In this document: piece after piece, positions 30,816 to 44,500 of the stretch
Position numbering within the stretch: position 1 is the stretch's first letter
Layout of the letters: every line of letters starts with the position of its first letter
DNA from: Halictus rubicundus
Taxonomy: Eukaryota > Arthropoda > Insecta > Hymenoptera > Halictidae
Assembly: GCF_050948215.1 (NCBI RefSeq)
Contig: NW_027488966.1
Coordinates: forward strand, 115,695 to 179,694
Reading direction: 5' to 3'
Length of the DNA stretch: 64,000 bases
The notes under the pieces: model-generated
Seen by the model: the letters and a program-made list of their open reading frames with translations, nothing else
Told to the model about the DNA's origin: nothing
Databases searched by the model: none
Program-made: the position numbers and the translations under genes

Positions 30816-30842
30816 GGATAGGATAGGATAGGATAGGATAGA
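30816..30842 (+). repeat. Expanded 27-bp unit, (GGATA)x5-GA
   Basis: Five uninterrupted GGATA pentamers precede GA, the longest pentamer run I found. A 22-bp unit with four pentamers lies just upstream. The same arrangement recurs near 32.78-32.82 kb and 36.26-36.31 kb, copied with the surrounding block. Confidence 0.85.
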
Positions 30843-33229
30843 GGATAGGATTGGATAGAGGATATCATAGGGGATTGGATAGGATAGATGATAGGAGACG
30901 ATAGAGGATAGGATAGGATAGATGATATTATAGGAAAGAGGAAAGGATATGATAGAGGATAGGATAGGACAGAGGATTAGATAGGATAGAGGATAGGATA
31001 GAGAATATGATACGGTACACGATAGGGGATTGGAACGGATACAGGATAGGAGGCGGTACAGGATAGGATATAATAGGATAGAGAATAGGATAGGATAGAG
31101 GATAGGATAGGATAGAGGATAGGATGGGATGGAGGATAGGATAGGATAGAGGATAGGATAGGATAGAGGATAGGATAGGATAGAGGATAGGATAGGGTAG
31201 AGGATAGGATAGGATAGAGGATAGGATAGGATAGATGATAGGATAGGATAGAGGATAGGATAGGATAGAGGATACGATAGGAATGAGGATAGGATAGAGA
31301 ATAGGATAGGATAGAGGATAGGGGATTGGATCGGATACAGGATAGGAGACGATAGAGGATAGGATAGTATAGAGGATAGGATAGGATAGAGGATATGATA
31401 GGATAGAGGATAGGATACGATAGAGGATAGGATAGGATAGAGGATAGGATAGGATAGAAGATAGGATAGGATAGAGGATAGGATAGGATAGAGGATAGGA
31501 TAGGATAGAGGATATAATAGGGGATTTGATAGGATAGAGGATAGGATAGGATAGAGGATAGGATAGGATAGAGGATAGGAAATGATAGAGGATAGGATAG
31601 GATAGACGATAGGATAGCATAGAGGATAGGATAGGATAGAGGATATGATAGGATAGAGGATAGGATACGATAGAGGATAGGATATGATAGAAGATAGGAT
31701 AGGATAGAAGATAGGATCGGATAGAGGATATGATAGAGGATTGGATAGGATAGAGGATAGGATAAGATAGAGGATAGGATAGGATAGAGGATAGGATATG
31801 ATAGAGGATAGGATAGGATAGAGGATAGGATAGGATAGAGGATAGGATTGGATAGAGGATATCATAGGGGATTGGATAGGATAGATGATAGGAGACGATA
31901 GAGGACAGGATAGGATAGAGGATAGGATAGGATAGAGGATAGGATAGAGAATATGATACGGTAGACGATGGGGGATTGGATCAGATACAGGATAGGAGGC
32001 GGTACAGGATAGGATATAATAGGATAGAGAATAGGATAGGATAGACGATAGGTTAGGATAGAGGATAGGATAGGATAGAGGATAGAATAGGGTAGAGGAT
32101 AGGATAGGATAGAGGATAGGATAGGATAGAGGCTAGGATAGGATAGAGGATAGGATATGATAGAGGATAGGATAGGATAGAAGATAGGATAGGATAGATG
32201 ATAGGATACGATAGAGGATAGGATACGATAGAGGATAAGAGAGGATAGAGGATAGGATAGGATAGAGGATAGGATAGGATAGAGGAGAGGATAGGATAAA
32301 TGATAGGATAGGATAGAGGATAGGATATGATAGAGGATAGGATAGGATAGACGATAGGATAGGATAGAGGATAGGATAGGATAGAGGATGGGATAGGATG
32401 GAGGATCGGATAGGATAGAGGATAGGATAGGATAGAGGATAGGATAGGATAGAGGATAGGATAGGATAGAGGATAGGATAGGATAGAAGATAGGATAGGA
32501 TAGAGGATAGGATAGGATAGAGGATAGGATAGGATAGAGGATAGGATCGGATAGAGGATATGATAGGGGATTGGATAGGATAGAGGATAGGATAGGATAG
32601 AGGATAGGATAGGATAGAGGATAGGATAGGATAGAAGATAGGATAGGATAGAGGATAGGATAGGATAGAGGATAGGATAGGATAGACGATAGGATCGGAT
32701 AGAGGATATGATAGGGGATTGGATAGGATAGAGGATAGGATAGGATAGAGGATAGGATAGGATAGAGGATAGGATAGGATAGGATAGAGGATAGGATAGG
32801 ATAGGATAGGATAGAGGATAGGATTGGATAGAGGATATCATAGGGGATTGGATAGGATAGATGATAGGAGACGATAGAGGATAGGATAGGATAGATGATA
32901 TTATAGGAAAGAGGAAAGGATATGATAGAGGATAGGATAGGACAGAGGATTGGATAGGATAGAGGATAGGATAGAGAATATGATACGGTACACGATAGGG
33001 GATTGGAACGGATACAGGATAGGAGGCGGTACAGGATAGGATATAATAGGATAGAGAATAGGATAGGATAGAGGATAGGATAGGATAGAGGATAGGATGG
33101 GATGGAGGATAGGATAGGATAGAGGATAGGATAGGATAGAGGATAGGATAGGATAGAGGATAGGATAGGGTAGAGGATAGGATAGGATAGAGGATAGGAT
33201 AGGATAGATGATAGGATAGGATAGAGGAT

Positions 33230-35450
33230 AGGATAGGATAGAGGATAGGATAGGATAGAGGATAGGGTAGGATAGAGGATAGGATAGGGTAGAGGATAGG
33301 ATACGATAGAGGATACGATAGGATAGGATAGAGAATAGGATAGGATAGAGGATAGGACAGGACAGAGGATAGGATAGGATAGAGGATAGGATAGGATAGA
33401 GGATACGATAGGAGACGATAGAGGATAGGATAGTATAGAGGATAGGATAGGATAGAGGATATGATAGGATAGAGGATAGAATGGGATAGAGGATAGTATA
33501 GGATAGAGGATAGGATAGGATAGAGTATAGGATAGGATAGAGGATAGGATAGGATAGAGGATAGGATAGGATAGAGGATAGGATAGGATAGAGGATAGGA
33601 TAGGATAGAGGATAGGATAGGATAGAGGATAGGATAGGATAGAGGATAGGGTAGGATAGATAATAGGATAGGATAGAGGATAGGATAGGATAGAGGATAG
33701 GATATGATAGAGGATAGGATAGGATAGAAGATAGGATAGTATAGATGATTGGATAGGATAGAGGATAGGATAAGATAGAGGATAAGATAGGATAGAGGAT
33801 AGGATAGGATAGAGGATAGGATATGATAGAGGATAGGATAGGATAGAGGATAGGATAGGATAGAGGATAGGATAGGATAGAGGATAGGATAGGATAGAGG
33901 ATAGGATAGGATAGAGGATAAGATATAATAGAGGATAGGATATGATACAGGATAGGATAGGATAGAAGATAGGATCGGATAGAGGATAGGATAGAGGATT
34001 GGATAGGATAGAGGATAGGATAAGATAGAGGATAGGGTAGGATAGAGGATAGGATAGGATAGAGGATAGGATAGGATAGAGGATAGGATAGGATAGAGGA
34101 AAGGATATGATAGAGGATACGATATTATAGAGGATAGGATAGGACAGAGGATTGGATAGGATAGAGGATAGGATAGAGAATATGATACGGTAGCCGATAG
34201 GGGATTGGATCGGATACAGGATAGGAGGCGGTACAGGATAGGATATAATAGGATAGAGAATAGGATAGGATAGAGGATAGGTTAGGATAGAGGATAAGAT
34301 AGGATAGAGGATAGGATAGAGGATAGGATAGGATAGAGGATAGGATAGGATAGAGGATAGGATAGGATAGAGGATAGGATACGATAGAGGATAGGATAGG
34401 ATAGAGGATAGGATAGGATAGAGGATAGGATAGGATAGAGGATAGGATAGGATAGAGGATAGGATATGATAGAGGATAGGATAGGATAGAAGATAGGATA
34501 GGATAGATGATAGGATAGGATAGAGGATAGGATACGATAGAGGATATGAGAGGATAGAGGATAGGATAGGATAGAGGATAGGATAGGATAGAGGAGAGGA
34601 TAGGATAGAGGATCGGATAGGATAGAGGATAGGATAGGATAGTGGATAGTATAGGATAGAGGATAGGATAGGATAGAGGATAGGATAGGATAGAGGATAG
34701 GATAGGATAGAGGATAGGATAGGATAGAGGATAGGATAGGATAGAGGATAGAATAGGATAGAGTATAGGATAGGATAGAGGATAGGATAGGGTAGAGGAT
34801 AGGATAGGATAGAGGATAGGATAGGATAGAGGATAGGATAGGATAGAGGATAGAATATGATAGAGGATAGGATAGCATAGAGGATAGGATAGTATAGAGG
34901 ATAGTATAGGATAGAGGATAGGATAGGATAGAGGATAGGATAGGATAGAGGATAGGATAGGATAGTGGATAGGATAGGATAGAGGATAGGATAGGATAGA
35001 GGATAGGATTGGATAGAGGATATCATAGGGGATTGGATAGGATAGATGATAGGAGACGATAGATGATGGGATAGGATAGAGGATAGGATAGGATAGATGA
35101 TATTATAGGACAGAGGAAAGGATATGATAGAGGATACGATATTATAGAGGATAGGATAGGACAGAGGATTGGATAGGATAGAGGATAGGATAGAGAATAT
35201 GATACGGTAGACGATAGGGGATTGGATCGGATACAGGATAGGAGGCGGTACAGGATAGGATATAATTGGATGGAGAATAGGATAGGATAGAGGATAGGTT
35301 AGGATAGAGGATAGGATAGGATAGAGGATAGAATAGGGTAGAGGATAGGATAGGATAGAGGATAGGATCGGATAGAGGATATGATAGGGGATTGGATAGG
35401 ATAGAGGATAGGATAGGATAGAGGATAGGAAAGGATAGAGGATAGGATAG
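33230..35450 (+). repeat. Source-like copy of the segment also found at 41.6-44.4 kb
   Basis: A private variant, GGATACGATAGGAGACGATAG (written here as GGATACGATAGG followed by AGACGATAG), lies at about 33401 and again at about 41745, offset 8344. The next modules are offset 8361 (34227 to 42588) and then 8905 (35244 to 44149), so the right-hand copy gained one 17-bp unit and later about 544 bp. I cannot tell which copy is older. Confidence 0.72.
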
Positions 35451-37689
35451 GATAGAGGATAGGATAGGATAGAGGATAGGATAGGATAGAGGATAGGATA
35501 GGATAGAGGATAGGATAGGATAGAGGATAGGATAGGATAGAGGATAGGATAGGATAGAGGATAAGATAGGATAGAGGATAGGATAGAGGATAGGATAGGA
35601 TAGAGGACAGGATAGGATAGAGGATAGGATAGGATAGAGGATAGGATAGGATAGAGGATAGGATACGATAGAGGATAGGATAGGGTAGAGGATAGGATAG
35701 GATAGAGGATAGGATAGGATAGAGGATAGGATAGGATAGAGGATAGGATATGATAGAGGATAGGATAGGATAGAAGATAGGATAGGATAGAGGATAGGAT
35801 ATGATAGAGGATAAGAGAGGATAGAGGATAGGATAGGATAGACGATAGGATAGGATAGAGGATAGGATAGGATAGAGGATAGGATAGGATGGAGGATCGG
35901 ATAGGATAGAGGATAGGATAGGATAGAGGATAGGATAGGATAGAGGATAGGATAGGATAGAGGATAGGATAGGATAGAAGATAGGATAGGATAGAGGATA
36001 GGATAGGATAGAGGATAGGATAGGATAGAGGATAGGATCGGATAGAGGATATGATAGGGGATTGGATAGGATAGAGGATAGGATAGGATAGAGGATAGGA
36101 TAGGATAGAGGATAGGATAGGATAGAAGATAGGATAGGATAGAGGATAGGATAGGATAGAGGATAGGATAGGATAGAGGATAGGATCGGATAGAGGATAT
36201 GATAGGGGATTGGATAGGATAGAGGATAGGATAGGATAGAGGATAGGATAGGATAGAGGATAGGATAGGATAGGATAGAGGATAGGATAGGATAGGATAG
36301 GATAGAGGATAGGATTGGATAGAGGATATCATAGGGGATTGGATAGGATAGATGATAGGAGACGATAGAGGATAGGATAGGATAGATGATATTATAGGAA
36401 AGAGGAAAGGATATGATAGAGGATAGGATAGGACAGAGGATTGGATAGGATAGAGGATAGGATAGAGAATATGATACGGTACACGATAGGGGATTGGAAC
36501 GGATACAGGATAGGAGGCGGTACAGGATAGGATATAATAGGATAGAGAAAAGGATAGGATAGAGAATAGGATAGGATAGAGGATAGGATGGGATGGAGGA
36601 TAGGATAGGATAGAGGATAGGATAGGATAGAGGATAGGATAGGATAGAGGATAGGATAGGGTAGAGGATAGGATAGGATAGAGGATAGGATAGGATAGAT
36701 GATAGGATAGGATAGAGGATAGGATAGGATAGAGGATACGATAGGAATGAGGATAGGATAGAGAATAGGATAGGATAGAGGATAGGGGATTGGATCGGAT
36801 ACAGGATAGGAGACGATAGAGGATAGGATAGTATAGAGGATAGGATAGGATAGAGGATATGATAGGATAGAGGATAGGATACGATAGAGGATAGGATAGG
36901 ATAGAGGATAGGATAGGATAGAAGATAGGATAGGATAGAGGATAGGATAGGATAGAGGATAGGATAGGATAGAGGATATAATAGGGGATTGGATAGGATA
37001 GAGGATAGGATAGGATAGAGGATAGGATAGGATAGAGGATAGGATAGGATAGAGGATAGGAAATGATAGAGGATAGGATAGGATAGACGATAGGATAGCA
37101 TAGAGGATAGGATAGGATAGAGGATATGATAGGATAGAGGATAGGATACGATAGAGGATAGGATATGATTGAAGATAGGATAGGATAGAAGATAGGATCG
37201 GATAGAGGATATGATAGAGGATTGGATAGGATAGAGGATAGGATAAGATAGAGGATAGGATAGGATAGAGGATAGGATATGATAGAGGATAGGATAGGAT
37301 AGAGAATAGGATAGGATAGACGATAGGTTAGGATAGAGGATAGGATAGGATAGAGGATAGAATAGGGTAGAGGATAGGATAGGATAGAGGATAGGATAGG
37401 ATAGAGGATAGGATAGGGTAGAGGATAGGATAGGATAGAGGATAGGATAGGATAGAGGATAGGATAGGATAGAGGATAGGATAAGACAGAGGATAAGATA
37501 GGATAGAGGATAGGATAGGATAGAGGATAGGATATGATAGAGGATAGGATAGGATAGAAGATAGGATCGGATAGAGGATAGGATAGAGGATTGGATAGGA
37601 TAGAGGATAGGATAGGATAGAGGATAGGATAGGATAGAGGATAGGATAGGATAGAGGATAGGATAGGATAGAGGATAGGATAGGATAGA

Positions 37690-40600
37690 GGATAGGATTG
37701 GATAGCGGATATCATAGGGGATTGGATAGAATAGATGATAGAAGACGATAGAGGATAGGATTGGATAGAGGATAGGATAGGATAGATGATATTATCGGAA
37801 AGAGGAATGGATATGATAGAGGATACGATATTATAGAGGATAGGATAGGACATAGGATTGGATAGGATAGAGGATAGGATAGAGAATATGATACGGTAGA
37901 CGATAGGGGATTGGATCGGATACAGGATAGGAGGCGGTACAGGATAGGATATAATAGGATAGAGAATAGGATAGGATAGAGGATAGGTTAGGATAGAGGA
38001 TAGGATAGGATAGAGGATAGAATAGGGTAGAGGATAGGATAGGATAGACGATAGGATAAGATAGAGGATAGGATAGGATAGAGGATAGGATAGGATAGAG
38101 GATAGGATAGGATAGAGGATAGGATAGGATAGAGGATAGGATAGGATAGAGGATAGGATTGGATAGCGGATATCATAGGGGATTGGATAGGATAGATGAT
38201 AGAAGACGATAGAGGATAGGATAGGATAGAGGATAGGATAGGATAGATGATATTATCGGAAAGAGGAATGGATATGATAGAGGATACGATATTATAGAGG
38301 ATAGGATAGGACATAGGATTGGATAGGATAGAGGATAGGATAGAGAATATGATACGGTAGACGATAGGGGATTGGATCGGATACAGGATAGGAGGCGGTA
38401 CAGGATAGGATATAATAGGATAGAGAATAGGATAGGATAGAGGATAGGTTAGGATAGAGGATAGGATAGGATAGAGGATAGAATAGGGTAGAGGATAGGA
38501 TAGGATAGAGGATAGGATCGAATAGAGGATATGATAGGGGATTGGATAGGATAGAGGATAGGATAGGATAGAGGATAGGATAGGATAGAGTATAGGAAAT
38601 GATAGAGGATAGGATAGGATAGACGATAGGATAGAGGATAGGATATGATAGAGGATAGGATAGGGGATTGGATAGGATAGAGGATAGGATACGATAGAGG
38701 ATAGGATAGGATAGAGGATACGATAGGATAGGATAGAGAATAGGATAGGATAGAGGATAGGACAGGACAGAGGATAGGATAGGATAGAGGTTAGGATAGG
38801 ATAGAGGATAGGATAGGATAGAGGATAGGATAGGGTAGAGGATAGGATAGGATAGAGGATAGGATAGGATAGAGGATAGGATAGGATAGAGGATAGGATA
38901 GGATAGAGGATAGGATAGGATAGAGGATAGGATAGGATAGAGGATAGGATTGGATAGCGGATATCATAGGGGATTGGATAGGATAGATGATAGAAGACGA
39001 TAGAGGATAGGATAGGATAGATGATATTATCGGGAAGAGGAAAGGATATGATAGAGGATACGATATTATAGAGGATAGGATAGGACATAGGATTGGATAG
39101 TATAGAGGATAGGATAGAGAATATGATACGGTAGACGATAGGGGATTGGATCGGATACAGGATAGGAGGCGGTACAGGATAGGATATAATAGGATAGAGA
39201 ATAGGATAGGATAGAGGATAGGTTAGGATAGAGGATAGGATAGGATAGAGGATAGAATAGGGTAGAGGATAGGATAGGATAGAGGATAGGATCGGATAGA
39301 GGATATGATAGGGGATTGGATAGGATAGAGGATAGGATAGGATAGAGGATAGGATAGGATAGATGATATTATCGGAAAGAGGAATGGATATGATAGAGGA
39401 TACGATATTATAGAGGATAGGATAGGACATAGGATTGGATAGGATAGAGGATAGGATAGAGAATATGATACGGTAGACGATAGGGGATTGGATCGGATAC
39501 AGGATAGGAGGCGGTACAGGATAGGATATAATAGGATAGATAATAGGATAGGATAGAGGATAGGTTAGGATAGAGGATAGGATAGGATAGAGGATAGAAT
39601 AGGGTAGAGGATAGGATAGGATAGAGGATAGGATCGGATAGAGGATATGATAGGGGATTGGATAGGATAGAGGATAGGATAGGATAGAGGATAGGATAGG
39701 ATAGAGTATAGGAAATGATAGAGGATAGGATAGGATAGACGATAGGATAGGATAGAGGATAGGATAGGATAGAGGATAGGATAGGGGATTGGATAGGATA
39801 GAGGATAGGATACGATAGAGGATAGGATAGGATAGAGGATACGATAGGATAGGATAGAGAATAGGATAGGATAGAGGATAGGACAGGACAGAGGATAGTA
39901 TAGGATAGAGGTTAGGATAGGATAGAGGATAGGATAGGATAGAGGATAGGATAGGGTAGAGGATAGGATAGGATAGAGGATAGGATAGGATAGAGGATAG
40001 GATAGGATAGAGGATAGGATAGGATAGAGGGTAGGATTGGATAGAGGATATCATAGGGGATTGGATAGGATAGATGATAGGAGACGATAGAGGACAGGAT
40101 AGGATAGAGGATAGGATATGATAGAGGATAGGATAGGGGATTGGATAGGATAGAGGATAGGATACGATAGAGGATAGGATAGGATAGAGGATACGATAGG
40201 ATAGGATAGAGAATAGGATAGGATAGAGGATAGGACAGGACAGAGGATAGGATAGGATAGAGGTTAGGATAGGATAGAGGATAGGATAGGATAGAGGATA
40301 GGATAGGGTAGAGGATAGGATAGGATAGAGGATAGGATAGGATAGAGGATAGGATAGGATAGAGGATAGGATAGGATAGAGGATAGGATTGGATAGAGGA
40401 TATCATAGGGGATTGGATAGGATAGATGATAGGAGACTATAGAGGACAGGATAGGATAGAGGATAGGATAGGATAGAAGATAGGATAGGATAGATGATAG
40501 GATAGGATAGAGGATAGGATAAGACAGAGGATAAGATAGGATAGGATAGAGGATAGGATAAGACAGAGGATAAGATAGGATAGAGGATAGGATAGGATAG

Positions 40601-41560
40601 AGGATAGGATATGATAGAGGATAGGATAGGATAGAAGATAGGATCGGATAGAGGATAGGATAGGATAGAGGATAGGATAGGATAGAGGATAGGATAGGAT
40701 AGAGGATAGGATTGGATAGCGGATATCATAGGGGATTGGATAGGATAGATGATAGAAGACGATAGAGGATAGGATAGGATAGAGGATAGGATAGGATAGA
40801 TGATATTATCGGGAAGAGGAAAGGATATGATAGAGGATACGATATTATAGAGGATAGGATAGGACATAGGATTGGATAGGATAGAGGATAGGATAGAGAA
40901 TATGATACGGTAGACGATAGGGGATTGGATCGGATACAGGATAGGAGGCGGTACAGGATAGGATATAATAGGATAGAGAATAGGATAGGATAGAGGATTG
41001 GTTAGGATAGAGGATAGGATAGGATAGAGGATAGAATAGGGTAGAGGATAGGATAGGATAGAGGATAGGATCGGATAGAGGATATGATAGGGGATTGGAT
41101 AGGATAGAGGATAGGATAGGATAGAGGATAGGATAGGATAGATGATATTATCGGAAAGAGGAATGGATATGATAGAGGATACGATATTATAGAGGATAGG
41201 ATAGGACATAGGATTGGATAGGATAGAGGATAGGATAGAGAATATGATACGGTAGACGATAGGGGATTGGATCGGATACAGGATAGGAGGCGGTACAGGA
41301 TAGGATATAATAGGATAGAGAATAGGATAGGATAGAGGATAGGTTAGGATAGAGGATAGGATAGGATAGAGGATAGAATAGGGTAGAGGATAGGATAGGA
41401 TAGAGGATAGGATCGGATAGAGGATATGATAGGGGATTGGATAGGATAGAGGATAGGATAGGATAGAGGATAGGATAGGATAGAGTATAGGAAATGATAG
41501 AGGATAGGATAGGATAGACGATAGGATAGGATAGAGGATAGGATAGGATAGAGGATAGGA
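37690..41560 (+). repeat. Late haplotype: GCGGATATC / GATAGAAGACG / ATTATCGG / GGACATAGG
   Basis: From 37.7 kb most modules carry four linked changes relative to earlier ones: GAGGATATC to GCGGATATC, GATAGGAGACG to GATAGAAGACG, ATTATAGG to ATTATCGG, and GGACAGAGG to GGACATAGG. ATTATCGG appears near 37793, 38255, 39027, 39369, 40807 and 41149. The haplotype recurs at 48.5-52.3 kb and 62.8-63.9 kb. Confidence 0.8.
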
Positions 41561-41574
41561 TAGGATAGAGGATA

Positions 41575-44500
41575 GGATAGGATAGAGGATAGGATAGGAT
41601 AGAGGATAGGGTAGGATAGAGGATAGGATAGGGTAGAGGATAGGATACGATAGAGGATACGATAGGATAGGATAGAGAATAGGATAGGATAGAGGATAGG
41701 ACAGGACAGAGGATAGGATAGGATAGAGGATAGGATAGGATAGAGGATACGATAGGAGACGATAGAGGATAGGATAGTATAGAGGATAGGATAGGATAGA
41801 GGATATGATAGGATAGAGGATAGAATGGGATAGAGGATAGTATAGGATAGAGGATAGGATAGGATAGAGTATAGGATAGGATAGAGGATAGGATAGGATA
41901 GAGGATAGGATAGGATAGAGGATAGGATAGGATAGAGGATAGGATAGGATAGAGGATAGGATAGGATAGAGGATAGGATAGGATAGAGGATAGGGTAGGA
42001 TAGATAATAGGATAGGATAGAGGATAGGATAGGATAGAGGATAGGATATGATAGAGGATAGGATAGGATAGAAGATAGGATAGTATAGATGATTGGATAG
42101 GATAGAGGATAGGATAAGATAGAGGATAAGATAGGATAGAGGATAGGATAGGATAGAGGATAGGATATGATAGAGGATAGGATAGGATAGAGGATAGGAT
42201 AGGATAGAGGATAGGATAGGATAGAGGATAGGATAGGATAGAGGATAGGATAGGATAGAGGATAGGATAGGATAGAGGATAAGATATAATAGAGGATAGG
42301 ATATGATACAGGATAGGATAGGATAGAAGATAGGATCGGATAGAGGATAGGATAGAGGATTGGATAGGATAGAGGATAGGATAAGATAGAGGATAGGGTA
42401 GGATAGAGGATAGGATAGGATAGAGGATAGGATAGGATAGAGGATAGGATAGGATAGAGGAAAGGATATGATAGAGGATACGATATTATAGAGTATAGGA
42501 TAGGACAGAGGATTGGATAGGATAGAGGATAGGATAGAGAATATGATACGGTAGCCGATAGGGGATTGGATCGGATACAGGATAGGAGGCGGTACAGGAT
42601 AGGATATAATAGGATAGAGAATAGGATAGGATAGAGGATAGGTTAGGATAGAGGATAAGATAGGATAGAGGATAGGATAGAGGATAGGATAGGATAGAGG
42701 ATAGGATAGGATAGAGGATAGGATAGGATAGAGGATAGGATACGATAGAGGATAGGATAGGATAGAGGATAGGATAGGATAGAGGATAGGATAGGATAGA
42801 GGATAGGATAGGATAGAGGATAGGATATGATAGAGGATAGGATAGGATAGAAGATAGGATAGGATAGATGATAGGATAGGATAGAGGATAGGATACGATA
42901 GAGGATATGAGAGGATAGAGGATAGGATAGGATAGAGGATAGGATAGGATAGAGGAGAGGATAGGATAAATGATAGGATAGGATAGAGGATAGGATATGA
43001 TAGAGGATAGGATAGGATAGACGATAGGATAGGATAGAGGATAGGATAGGATAGAGGATAGGATAGGATAGAGGATCGGATAGGATAGAGGATAGGATAG
43101 GATAGTGGATAGTATAGGATAGAGGATAGTTTAGGATAGAGTATAGGATAGGATAGAGGATAGGATAGGGTAGAGGAGAGGATAGGGTAGAGGATAGGAT
43201 AGGATAGAGGATAGGATAGGATAGAGGATAGGATAGGATAGAGTATAGGATAGGATAGAGGATAGGATATGATAGAGGATAGGATAGGATAGAAGATAGG
43301 ATAGGATAGATGATAGGATAGGATAGAGGATAGGATACGATAGAGGATATGAGAGGATAGAGGATAGGATAGGATAGAGGATAGGATAGGATAGAGGAGA
43401 GGATAGGATAAATGATAGGATAGGATAGAGGATAGGATATGATAGAGGATAGGATAGGATAGACGATAGGATAGGATAGAGGATAGGATAGGATAGAGGA
43501 TAGGATAGGATAGAGGATCGGATAGGATAGAGGATAGGATAGGATAGTGGATAGTATAGGATAGAGGATAGGATAGGATAGAGGATAGGATAGGATAGAG
43601 GATAGGATAGGATAGAGGATAGGATAGGATAGAGGATAGGATAGGATAGAGGATAGAATAGGATAGAGTATAGGATAGGATAGAGGATAGGATAGGGTAG
43701 AGGATAGGATAGGATAGAGGATAGGATAGGATAGAGGATAGGATAGGATAGAGGATAGAATATGATAGAGGATAGGATAGCATAGAGGATAGGATAGTAT
43801 AGAGGATAGTATAGGATAGAGGATAGGATAGGATAGAGGATAGGATAGGATAGAGGATAGGATAGGATAGCGGATAGGATAGGATAGAGGATAGGATAGG
43901 ATAGAGGATAGGATTGGATAGAGGATATCATAGGGGATTGGATAGGATAGATGATAGGAGACGATAGATGATGGGATAGGATAGAGGATAGGATAGGATA
44001 GATGATATTATAGGACAGAGGAAAGGATATGATAGAGGATACGATATTATAGAGGATAGGATAGGACAGAGGATTGGATAGGATAGAGGATAGGATAGAG
44101 AATATGATACGGTAGACGATAGGGGATTGGATCGGATACAGGATAGGAGGCGGTACAGGATAGGATATAATTGGATGGAGAATAGGATAGGATAGAGGAT
44201 AGGTTAGGATAGAGGATAGGATAGGATAGAGGATAGAATAGGGTAGAAGATAGGATAGGATAGAGGATAGGATCGGATAGAGGATATGATAGGGGATTGG
44301 ATAGGATAGAGGATAGGATAGGATAGAGGATAGGATAGGATAGAGGATAGGAAAGGATAGAGGATAGGATAGGATAGAGGATAGGATAGGATAGAGGATA
44401 GGATAGGATAGAGGATAGGATAGGATAGAGGATAGGATAGGATAGAGGATAGGATAGGATAGAGGATAAGATAGGATAGAGGATAGGATAGAGGATAGGA